DNA from: Planctomycetota bacterium
Lineage (GTDB): Bacteria > Planctomycetota > Planctomycetia > Pirellulales > UBA7805
NCBI GenBank assembly: GCA_014237955.1
Contig: JABABY010000075.1
Coordinates: 1 to 8,898 of the forward strand
Direction of reading: 5' to 3'
DNA: 8,898 nt
Numbering within the stretch: the stretch's first letter is position 1; each line of letters begins with the position of its first letter. The notes below the pieces were generated by a model. The model was given only the letters and a program-made list of their open reading frames with translations, was not told where the DNA came from and made no database searches. Made by a program: the position numbers and the translations under genes. Positions 1-5,786 of the stretch are shown here, in pieces.

Positions 1-398
1 GCAAAGGCAAAGGCAAGGACGGTAAGGGCCAAGGGCCTGAAAAACAAAAGCGTGGTGCGGCTCTTTTCAATCTGGCCTTTTTCTACGATCCGAGCCTGCC
101 TCGCGATGAGATCAACTCCACGATCCCACAGGCGCTGCTAATGATGAACAGTCCGCAGCTCCATCGACTCATCAGCAGCGATCGGAAGGGCAGCATGCTC
201 GGAGAGATGCTGGCCGAAAATGCAGATAACCAAGGCTTGGCAGAACAGCTCTACCTCCGCTGCCTCTCCCGTAAGCCGTGCCAAGAGGAACTAAAAACCT
301 GCCTTGCGCACATTGAACAAACCGGCGACCGCAGGGAGGCCTGCGAAGACATCCTCTGGGCATTGATTAATTCTGCGGAGTTCCGACATCGCAAGTAA
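1..398 (+). CDS. DUF1553 (PSD1) domain protein, C-terminal end only
   Basis: The reading frame is open from base 3 and ends at TAA 396-398, giving about 131 residues of a gene that starts outside the window. The visible part matches the C-terminal end of planctomycete PSD1/DUF1553 proteins: an F-Y-D-P-S stretch, then E-I-N-S-T-I-P-Q-A-L-L-M-M-N-S-P-Q-L, then a helical tail with L-Y-L-R-C-L-S-R-K-P and a final A-L-I-N-S-A-E-F just before the stop. These are hallmark segments of the family. Full-length members are usually exported and often carry DUF1549 and a cytochrome c-like domain in front; none of that can be checked here. A lysine/glycine-rich low-complexity stretch occupies about bases 3-56. 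The next gene encodes DUF1501, the usual partner, 79 bases downstream, so the two are probably one operon. The exact biochemical role of the family is not settled. The family call is confident; the rest of the protein is unknown. Confidence 0.88.
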   Translation, partial: KGKGKDGKGQGPEKQKRGAALFNLAFFYDPSLPRDEINSTIPQALLMMNSPQLHRLISSDRKGSMLGEMLAENADNQGLAEQLYLRCLSRKPCQEELKTCLAHIEQTGDRREACEDILWALINSAEFRHRK

Positions 399-463
399 CA
401 CAGAATGTTGGCACACGATATCAGAAATAGTAAACGCAGCTGCTGCAAATCAACAACAGGACC

Positions 464-468
464 GGGAG
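464..468 (+). promoter_or_regulatory. Shine-Dalgarno site of the DUF1501 gene
   Basis: GGGAG lies nine bases before the ATG at 478. It supports that start, which also places the twin-arginine motif at residues 18-19, a normal position for a Tat leader. No convincing separate promoter is visible in the 79 bases after the preceding stop codon, consistent with cotranscription. Confidence 0.6.
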
Positions 469-477
469 ACAAAGACA

Positions 478-1767
478 ATGCAGTATCACCAACTCGACGC
501 AACCGTACGGTGCAATCGCACTGTTCGCCGACGCGATTTTCTCCGCTGTGTCCCGGCGGCGGCCCTCGCCGCCGGAAGCCTCTCCTGGCCCGACCAGATG
601 GCTCTGCAGGCAAGTGAATTAAAACAGGATAAGCGGAACTGTATCCTGCTCTGGATGGCGGGAGGGCCGAGCCAGTTCGAAACCTTCAGCCCGTTGGTAG
701 GTCACGAAAATGGCGGCGGGACCAAGGCAATCCGGACCGCCGTGCCGGGCATCCATATTTCCGAACACCTTCCTCGCATTGCAGAAACAATGGACGACAT
801 TGCGATCATCCGATCGATGAGTAGCAAAGAAGGGAGCCACAACCGGGCCTCGTTTCTACTCCACACCGGTTACCTGCCGACGGCAGTCCTCAAATACCCG
901 ACATTCGGTGCGGTCGCAGCTAAAGAAATCGCTCAACGCGAAGACGCGCTACCTTCTTTCGTCCGTATCGGCGCGGGCCGCAAGGGTGGCCCTGGCGGTG
1001 GCATGCTCGGACCGGAATACAATCCATTTCTCCATGGTAACCCGAAGCAACCGCCAGCCAACACCCAACCCACAACCGACACAGAGCGCTATCAAAAGCG
1101 ATTGAGCCTCTTATCCCGCTTGCAGGAACCCTTCGCTCAAACCAGTGGAGGGAACCAGGTAGAAACACATCGCAAGCTCTATGACAAGGCTTCACAGATG
1201 ATTCTCAGCCCACAGATGGACGCGTTCGACCTCATGCAAGAACCGGAAAAAATCCGCACAGCGTACGGAACATCAGAATTTGCTTCCGGATGCCTCTTAG
1301 CCCGACGCCTCATTGAAGCGGGGGTAACCTTCGTCGAGGTCCATTGCCGGGGCTGGGATACCCACCAGGACAATTTCACCAAAACACCTGAACTTGCCTC
1401 GCAAATTGATCAGCCAATGGCACAGTTGATCACCGATCTAAAACAGCGGGGAATGCTCGATTCGACACTCATCGTCTGGATGGGCGAGTTCGGACGCACA
1501 CCGCGAGTCAATCCTCGTGGTGGGCGGGATCACTTTCCACGCGCATTTTGTGCAGCTCTTGCCGGGGGTGGCATCCGAGGTGGCCAGGTGATCGGCCGAG
1601 TCAACGAACAGGGCAGTGAAGTCGTCGATCGCCCAGTCACCGTCCCAGATCTTTTTCAAACCTACTGTCAATCCCTCCAGATCGACGCGGAGCACGAAAA
1701 CATCAGTGGGAGCGGAAGGCCTGTCAAAATCGTCACCGAGGGCCAATCGGTCGCTGAACTCTTTTAA
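478..1767 (+). CDS. DUF1501 domain protein with Tat signal peptide
   Basis: This is a complete 429-residue protein. The N-terminus has a twin-arginine motif (R-R-D-F-L-R, residues 18-23) followed by an alanine-rich hydrophobic stretch to about residue 36, so export in folded form by the Tat pathway is expected. DUF1501 belongs to the alkaline phosphatase/sulfatase-like fold. Conserved landmarks are G-G-P-S-Q-F-E-T-F (62-70), W-D-T-H-Q-D-N-F (293-300), the G-E-F-G-R-T-P segment (336-342) and G-G-R-D-H-F-P (348-354), whose acidic and histidine residues probably bind metal. The length is typical of the family. It follows a DUF1553 gene by 79 bases, the standard planctomycete arrangement. The pair is often discussed in connection with degradation of complex polymers, but no activity is proven and I assign no substrate. 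A very strong hairpin lies in the leader-coding region (553-575). Family and start are well supported; function is open. Confidence 0.93.
   Translation: MQYHQLDATVRCNRTVRRRDFLRCVPAAALAAGSLSWPDQMALQASELKQDKRNCILLWMAGGPSQFETFSPLVGHENGGGTKAIRTAVPGIHISEHLPRIAETMDDIAIIRSMSSKEGSHNRASFLLHTGYLPTAVLKYPTFGAVAAKEIAQREDALPSFVRIGAGRKGGPGGGMLGPEYNPFLHGNPKQPPANTQPTTDTERYQKRLSLLSRLQEPFAQTSGGNQVETHRKLYDKASQMILSPQMDAFDLMQEPEKIRTAYGTSEFASGCLLARRLIEAGVTFVEVHCRGWDTHQDNFTKTPELASQIDQPMAQLITDLKQRGMLDSTLIVWMGEFGRTPRVNPRGGRDHFPRAFCAALAGGGIRGGQVIGRVNEQGSEVVDRPVTVPDLFQTYCQSLQIDAEHENISGSGRPVKIVTEGQSVAELF
553..575 (+). repeat. GC-only inverted repeat inside the DUF1501 leader
   Basis: Nine bases (CCGGCGGCG, 553-561) are perfectly complementary to CGCCGCCGG (567-575), with a five-base loop GCCCT. 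In the mRNA this would be a very stable hairpin about 75 bases after the start codon, covering the alanine run of the Tat leader. It may be only a by-product of GCG/GCC alanine codons. Confidence 0.6.
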
Positions 1768-1892
1768 ACGTTTTCACCTCTCGTCGATAATCGTCCAGGA
1801 GAACCATGAAAAGGTGTTGGCATCCTTCCGGCGAAGAATGCTGTCCATTACGCAATAACTTGCACTTCGGCGACCCGCCCCCCCATACACGA

Positions 1893-1930
1893 GCCGGTAT
1901 CCGAGCGTCCACCACTCTATCAATACCGGC
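1893..1930 (+). terminator. Hairpin downstream of DUF1501, possible transcription end
   Basis: GCCGGTAT (1893-1900) is perfectly complementary to ATACCGGC (1923-1930) across a 22-base loop. One bulged base (C1931) would let two more pairs form. The hairpin begins about 125 bases after the DUF1501 stop. No U-run follows immediately (the first T-rich stretch is about 20 bases later), so it is not a canonical intrinsic terminator. It could mark the 3' end of the transcript or be a protein-binding site. Confidence 0.3.
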
Positions 1931-2064
1931 CTCTCGCTGTTACATTATGTTTTTCGCGAAACGCCCAGGTTACCCCCCGCGACCGCCAGCCGATGCGGTC
2001 ATAGCCTTTGTGGGCAACGAGTCAGGAAATGGACCGGTTCTCTTTTCTAAAACCACACGGAAAA

Positions 2065-2097
2065 TTAGCGATTTAATCCAAATCGCGTCTTAGCGAT
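2065..2097. promoter_or_regulatory. Operator-like inverted and direct repeats upstream of the desaturase
   Basis: GCGATTT (2068-2074) and AAATCGC (2080-2086) form a perfect 7-bp inverted repeat around a five-base spacer. In addition, TTAGCGAT occurs twice, at 2065-2072 and 2090-2097. This dyad-plus-direct-repeat layout about 140-170 bases before the desaturase start resembles the binding site of a dimeric regulator. Desaturase genes in other bacteria are often controlled by TetR-, MarR- or GntR-type lipid sensors, but no regulator gene is present in the window, so this is a candidate only. Confidence 0.35.
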
Positions 2098-2223
2098 CCA
2101 CGATCGGTTGGCATTCGTATTAGATATTTGTGGGGTTATTAAAACATCGAACAGCCGTAGACGGCGATGTGGAGAATCAGTACGATCCTCCCCGTCGCAG
2201 GTGCGGTTTTCAGACCTTTTATT

Positions 2224-2229
2224 AAAGGA
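2224..2229 (+). promoter_or_regulatory. Shine-Dalgarno site favouring a TTG start for the desaturase
   Basis: AAAGGA is followed after nine bases by an in-frame TTG at 2239-2241. The upstream in-frame ATG at 2167 has no comparable site. This is the main reason the desaturase is called from the TTG codon. Confidence 0.5.
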
Positions 2230-2238
2230 AAACAAACC

Positions 2239-3312
2239 TTGTCCCTTGCTCCAATCAACCGTGACCTAACCTCCGAGGAGACGGTCTCAGGTGAAACAGA
2301 TGTGGCCTGGGGGGCTTCCGGGGATGCGCAATCCATCGTCGCGACAGACTCCGAAAAAGCTGACGGGAATTTGCCTGCGGGCGGCCCTGAGGAACCCATC
2401 AGTGAACCGGCTGATTGGTTCAATCGCACAATCATGCTGACCGCGATCATTGCGCCGTTTCTCGGTTTCCTCGCAGGGGTCTATTACTGCTGGACTATTG
2501 GCTGGATGGGCTGGCCTTTTCTGGCGATGATCGTTGTGGCATGGTGCATGTCGGGAATGGGGGTTACCGTCGGCTTCCACCGACTGCTGACCCATAGCTC
2601 CTTCGAAACCTATAAACCGCTCCGCGCATTCTGGATGATGATGGGAGCGTTGAGCATCGAGGGGTCGCCACTGGTCTGGTGCGCGGTCCACCGAAAACAC
2701 CACCAACGGTCGGACGCCCTCGGAGATCCGCATTCGCCCAATCTACATGGTAAGGGCCTTTGGAACACAATCCGTGGTTTTTTCTACGGTCACTGTGGTT
2801 GGCTGCTCACAACCCACTGGTCCAAACCCGATTTGAGTCGCTACGTACCCGACCTTTTGCAGGATAAGTTTCTTGTCTGGGTAGATCGCTTTTATTACCT
2901 TTGGGTTTTGATCAGCTTCGCCATGCCCGCTAGTATCGGTGTACTGATTGCTTGGTTGAGCGGAGATCCACTCTGGAAAGGTGCACTGTTGGGACTTCTC
3001 TGGGGTGGGCTAGTGCGCGTTTTCATGGGCCATCACATCACCTGGTCGATCAATTCCGTCTGTCACATGTTTGGCAAACGCGACTATCAAACGAACGACA
3101 AATCGACCAACAATCTTGTCTGTGCCCTGCTGGGATTCGGCGAAGGCTGGCATAACAACCACCATGCATTTCCCACATCGGCAAGGCATGGCTTACGTTG
3201 GTGGCAGATCGATACCAGTTGGCTTGCAATCTATGCCATGAAAAAGCTAGGACTTGCCTGGGATATCAAAGTCCCGAGCCGTGAGATCCTTGCGGCCAAA
3301 GAGATCCACTGA
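2239..3312 (+). CDS. Membrane fatty-acid (acyl-CoA type) desaturase
   Basis: This integral membrane di-iron enzyme introduces a cis double bond, probably delta-9, into acyl chains using oxygen and an electron donor. Read from the TTG at 2239 it has 357 residues; from the ATG at 2167 it would have 381. All three histidine boxes of the family are intact. Numbered from the ATG they are H-R-L-L-T-H (138-143), H-R-K-H-H (175-179) and H-N-N-H-H (329-333), and further conserved histidines occur in M-G-H-H (287-290). Hydrophobic segments lie at about 88-108 and 114-135, with a second group at about 240-265 and 270-290, as expected for the two membrane hairpins. In front of the first segment is an acidic, probably disordered stretch of about 55 residues (26-80). 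No cytochrome b5 domain is fused, so electrons must come from a separate ferredoxin or similar donor. It appears to be a single-gene unit with a 259-base gap behind it. Family is certain; regiospecificity and exact substrate (acyl-CoA, ACP or lipid) are inferred. Confidence 0.94.
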   Translation: MSLAPINRDLTSEETVSGETDVAWGASGDAQSIVATDSEKADGNLPAGGPEEPISEPADWFNRTIMLTAIIAPFLGFLAGVYYCWTIGWMGWPFLAMIVVAWCMSGMGVTVGFHRLLTHSSFETYKPLRAFWMMMGALSIEGSPLVWCAVHRKHHQRSDALGDPHSPNLHGKGLWNTIRGFFYGHCGWLLTTHWSKPDLSRYVPDLLQDKFLVWVDRFYYLWVLISFAMPASIGVLIAWLSGDPLWKGALLGLLWGGLVRVFMGHHITWSINSVCHMFGKRDYQTNDKSTNNLVCALLGFGEGWHNNHHAFPTSARHGLRWWQIDTSWLAIYAMKKLGLAWDIKVPSREILAAKEIH

Positions 3313-3357
3313 CACCACACATTTTGAAAGTGGTCGTAAGCAGATCTATTCTACCGT

Positions 3358-3392
3358 AGAGCGGGAGAGAGCATCTCTGCACGCCCTGCTCT
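3358..3392 (+). terminator. Imperfect hairpin after the desaturase, weak terminator candidate
   Basis: AGAGCGGG (3358-3365) can pair with CCC (3384-3386) and GCTCT (3388-3392) with one bulged T. Inside it AGAGA (3366-3370) pairs with TCTCT (3374-3378). It begins about 45 bases after the desaturase stop. What follows is pyrimidine-rich but lacks a clean U-run, so the terminator call is weak. Confidence 0.25.
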
Positions 3393-3495
3393 TGTTCCCC
3401 TCTCTTATTGAATATTGTTTTCCGCTGCGACAGCTCGAACCATCGGACATTCGTCCTTTGTGGCCGGTGGCCGAGCAACCGCCTGAACGATACGA

Positions 3496-3501
3496 TATAA
3501 T
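3496..3501 (+). promoter_or_regulatory. Perfect -10 box (TATAAT), candidate promoter of the MoxR operon
   Basis: A perfect TATAAT hexamer lies about 70 bases before the MoxR start. No good -35 hexamer is found 16-18 bases upstream (the region reads GAGCAA or similar), and there is no extended -10 TG. It may need an activator or be a chance match. The position, after a long gap and before a multi-gene operon, favours a real promoter. Confidence 0.4.
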
Positions 3502-3571
3502 GCATGCGAATGGGGGGCAAATCGATTGTCCGCACAGCAAGAGAGAACGGGGCACCAGGAAATCTGCCTAG

Positions 3572-4531
3572 ATGAGCGAACAGCTAGCAACAGACACCGA
3601 GGTGTATGCACTGGCAGCCCAACTGGAGGCGAATATTTCTCAGGTGGTCCTGGGAAGGACCGATGCGATCCGTCTTTGTATCGTCGCGCTGTTGGCGGGC
3701 GAGCACGTGCTCCTGGAAGATGTGCCGGGGGTCGGTAAGACACTCTTTGGAAAGGCGATTGCAAAGAGCGTCAATGGACAATTTTGCAGGATTCAGTTTA
3801 CCCCTGACCTGCTGCCTGGTGACATTACCGGCACCAATGTCTACCGCCAGGCAAGCGGCGAGTTCGAATTTATCCAAGGCCCTGTGTTTGCCAATATTGT
3901 TCTGGCCGACGAGATCAATCGAACCACACCACGCACCCAGAGTGCCTTGCTTGAGGCCATGAGTGACGGGCAGGTTTCCAGTGATGCCGAAACCCACAAT
4001 CTGCCGCAACCGTTTATGGTGATCGCAACCCAGAACCCCTTCGAATTCGAAGGGACCTACCCACTCCCCGAAAGCCAGCTCGACCGTTTTCTCCTTCGCA
4101 TTTCGCTCGGTTATCCAAACCGCGACGAAGAGCTTCAGGTTCTCGACGATCACCGCGCGGGCGAACCGGTAGAACGACTCCAGCCGGTACTCGATTGCGA
4201 GCAAATTCTCGCCATGCAAAATCACACCCGTCAAGTTCGAATCACAGAACCTATTCGCCACTACCTTTTGGATCTGGTGCAACTCACTCGGGAAAGTGAT
4301 GAATTGCATGTGGGAGCAAGCACCCGGGGGGCTTTGTGTTTGTACCGGGCAGCCCAGGCCCTGGCCACGGTCAATGGTCGCGATTACGTCGTCCCCGATG
4401 ACATCAAACATCTTGCGGTCCCGGTCCTTGCGCATCGCGTGATTACCAAGGGCTATATGCATAGCGGGCACCGTAAAGCTACCGAATCGCTCCTCGAGAG
4501 ACTCGTCGATCAGATTCCGGTCCCCGCTTAG
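3572..4531 (+). CDS. MoxR-family AAA+ ATPase
   Basis: This complete 319-residue cytoplasmic AAA+ ATPase belongs to the MoxR/RavA branch. Walker A is P-G-V-G-K-T (52-57), Walker B is V-L-A-D-E-I-N (110-116), sensor 1 is A-T-Q-N (152-155) followed by the family signature N-P-F-E-F-E-G-T-Y-P-L-P-E and D-R-F (171-173, with the likely arginine finger R172). The sensor 2 region G-A-S-T-R is at 248-252. Length is typical. MoxR proteins act as chaperone-like ATPases that help assemble or activate membrane or metal-binding partners, commonly encoded beside DUF58 or VWA proteins, and here the DUF58 gene follows 70 bases downstream. The ATG at 3572 has AGGA eleven bases upstream (3557-3560), an acceptable if long spacing. 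An 18-base perfect palindrome lies inside the gene at 4037-4054. Family is certain; the specific client is presumed to be the DUF58 protein. Confidence 0.96.
   Translation: MSEQLATDTEVYALAAQLEANISQVVLGRTDAIRLCIVALLAGEHVLLEDVPGVGKTLFGKAIAKSVNGQFCRIQFTPDLLPGDITGTNVYRQASGEFEFIQGPVFANIVLADEINRTTPRTQSALLEAMSDGQVSSDAETHNLPQPFMVIATQNPFEFEGTYPLPESQLDRFLLRISLGYPNRDEELQVLDDHRAGEPVERLQPVLDCEQILAMQNHTRQVRITEPIRHYLLDLVQLTRESDELHVGASTRGALCLYRAAQALATVNGRDYVVPDDIKHLAVPVLAHRVITKGYMHSGHRKATESLLERLVDQIPVPA
4037..4054. repeat. 18-base perfect palindrome inside the MoxR gene
   Basis: CCCTTCGAATTCGAAGGG reads the same on both strands without a mismatch. It encodes the conserved P-F-E-F-E-G part of the MoxR signature. 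Because TTC-GAA (F-E) is itself palindromic, the F-E-F-E repeat makes the inner 12 bases symmetric; the CCC/GGG arms extend it. Confidence 0.7.
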
Positions 4532-4559
4532 CGACAACCCGTAACTGAAGGGGAAAGGA

Positions 4560-4588
4560 AGCAGGAGCTTCTCGGAAGAGAATCTGCT
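4560..4588 (+). promoter_or_regulatory. Hairpin with GNRA loop just before the DUF58 start
   Basis: TTCTC (4569-4573) pairs with GAGAA (4578-4582) around a GGAA tetraloop, a GNRA type. An outer stem AGCAG (4560-4564) pairs with CTGCT (4584-4588), leaving an asymmetric internal loop. The hairpin ends 13 bases before the TTG start at 4602. Upstream lies a purine-rich stretch with AAGGGG and AAAGGAAG (about 4549-4560) that would be a good Shine-Dalgarno site but is too far from the start unless the hairpin brings it closer. Confidence 0.4.
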
Positions 4589-4601
4589 GTGAGTCACTAT
4601 C

Positions 4602-5786
4602 TTGCGATTCAAAACCGTCATTTGCCGCGAGGGCCTCTATTACCTGCTGGTAATCGGCTTCGTCATGTTTGGCTCGATCCTGCGGGAAGTCAACCTGCTC
4701 ATGGTGATTGCGGGGATGATGCTTTTCCCCTTTTTCTTTAATTGGCGTGCAGCGGTGGTGAGCCTCCGCAGACTGAGTGTCAAGCGGCAGCTGACACATT
4801 CGATCACCGCTGGCGAGCTTCTCGTGGTCAATGTCGAAGTCAAAAAAAGGTCTTCGCGAAACCTGCTCGGCAAAAGGGCTAGTTGGGCTGTGAAACTCGA
4901 GGAAACAATCATCAACGAATCGATGCCGGCAACCATCCCCCCGAAAACACTCAGCCTCCTATTCTGGCGAATCCCGATGGCCGGTAGCGCATGCCTCTCT
5001 TACAGTGCCCGCCTCTACCAACGGGGCATGTACAAAATTGGCCCGTCTCGGCTTTCAACTGGATTTCCCCTGGGGCTGATCCGCCACTATCGATTGTGGC
5101 GAGGCGTAGAACGGGTCGTTGTCTTTCCCCGCTGTGGAAACCTGACTCCGAACTGGATGCGACTGTTCCACGAGGTCGGCACGAGCAAGACCGCACAACT
5201 CCGGTCGTCGTACCAACCCGCCGGTGATTTTCACGGCCTGCGAGACTGGCGGACAGGCGATGGCCGGCGTCTGATCCACTGGCGAAGCACAGCACGCCGC
5301 GGTTCGCCTGTGGTCCGGCAGTTCGAGCAACAGCAGCAGCTCGATCTCAATCTGCTCGTAGACCTTTTCTCCGATAGCCCACCGGGCGAAGGGAACGAGG
5401 AAGCGATCGAAGCGACCATCAGTTTTGCCGCGACCATCGTGACCCACCTTTGCCACCGCGGTAACTGTCATCTGCGACTTGCAGTCCACGGTAACGATGT
5501 CGCCCATCATGCCAGCCCGGTCCATTTACGCCAACTGCCGCAGCTATTGACCATGCTGGCTACCGCGAGCCCTCCTTCGGAAGATTGTCTCAGCGACTTG
5601 CTGCAAGATGATGAGCCGTTACCGGCAGGAACACCGACATTGATTCTCAGCCCCCGCCAGCTCGATCCACACACGCTTCTCTCGGAGTACGAGGCAGATC
5701 ATGCGCACAGCGTCGTCTCGGGAGCGGTCACCTGCATCCACACCGCAGGTGCAGAACTGAAAAACTTTTATGAAGTACCGATGTGA
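4602..5786 (+). CDS. DUF58 domain protein, membrane anchored
   Basis: This 394-residue protein starts with TTG. An in-frame TGA at 4590-4592 rules out any start further upstream, and the next ATG (4665) would cut off the first membrane segment. Two hydrophobic segments (about 12-27 and 31-47) separated by an R-E pair anchor it in the membrane. The rest is probably cytoplasmic. The DUF58 signature is clear: Y-Q-P-A-G-D-F-H-G-L-R-D-W (204-216), then G-D-G-R-R-L-I-H-W (219-227) and S-T-A-R-R-G (229-234), followed by a short glutamine run (243-246). DUF58 proteins are related to VWA domains and are nearly always paired with a MoxR ATPase, which lies 70 bases upstream here. The molecular role is unknown; a link to cell-envelope functions is inferred from the transglutaminase partner. 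The stop overlaps the next gene's GTG start in GTGA, implying translational coupling. Confidence 0.93.
   Translation: MRFKTVICREGLYYLLVIGFVMFGSILREVNLLMVIAGMMLFPFFFNWRAAVVSLRRLSVKRQLTHSITAGELLVVNVEVKKRSSRNLLGKRASWAVKLEETIINESMPATIPPKTLSLLFWRIPMAGSACLSYSARLYQRGMYKIGPSRLSTGFPLGLIRHYRLWRGVERVVVFPRCGNLTPNWMRLFHEVGTSKTAQLRSSYQPAGDFHGLRDWRTGDGRRLIHWRSTARRGSPVVRQFEQQQQLDLNLLVDLFSDSPPGEGNEEAIEATISFAATIVTHLCHRGNCHLRLAVHGNDVAHHASPVHLRQLPQLLTMLATASPPSEDCLSDLLQDDEPLPAGTPTLILSPRQLDPHTLLSEYEADHAHSVVSGAVTCIHTAGAELKNFYEVPM

Larger units (their letters stand above)
1768..2238. other. Long intergenic region with several inverted repeats, no convincing gene
   Basis: This 471-base stretch separates DUF1501 from the preferred desaturase start. 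It holds an 8-bp stem (1893-1900 with 1923-1930), a 10-bp palindrome TTTCGCGAAA (1952-1961), a 6-bp stem GACCGC/GCGGTC (1981-1986 with 1995-2000) and a 7-bp inverted repeat with an overlapping direct repeat (2065-2097). An open frame at 1806-2093 (95 codons) has AGGAG four bases before its ATG. Its product is proline-rich with no recognisable motif, and its codons (AGG, CTA, ATA, TTA) do not look like the neighbours', so I do not call it a gene. TTGGCA at 2108-2113 resembles a -35 box but has no -10 partner at a usual distance. The region most likely carries the end of the DUF1501 unit and the control region of the desaturase; an untranslated structured RNA is possible. Confidence 0.5.

Noticed and set aside
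408..436. TTGGCA followed 17 bases later by TAAACG as a promoter for DUF1501
   Set aside because: The -10 hexamer matches the consensus at only three positions, and operon context with DUF1553 makes a separate promoter unnecessary.
1806..2093. Small + strand open frame of 95 codons with AGGAG before its ATG
   Set aside because: The spacing of four bases is short, the product is proline-rich with no known motif, the codons include several that the neighbours seldom use, and the frame runs across all the inverted repeats of the region. Conservation in relatives would be needed to revive it.
2108..2126. TTGGCATTCGTATTAGATA as a sigma-54 promoter
   Set aside because: The -24-like TGGCA is present, but the -12 element should read TTGC and instead reads TTAG; the invariant GC is missing.
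3254..3571. Open frame of 105 codons overlapping the end of the desaturase and the gap before MoxR
   Set aside because: It starts inside a certain gene in another frame, has no motif, and no ribosome binding site was seen.
3584..4621. Long antisense open frame (345 codons) opposite the MoxR gene
   Set aside because: It lies entirely over a certain AAA+ gene, has no recognisable domain and is explained by the codon bias of the sense strand.
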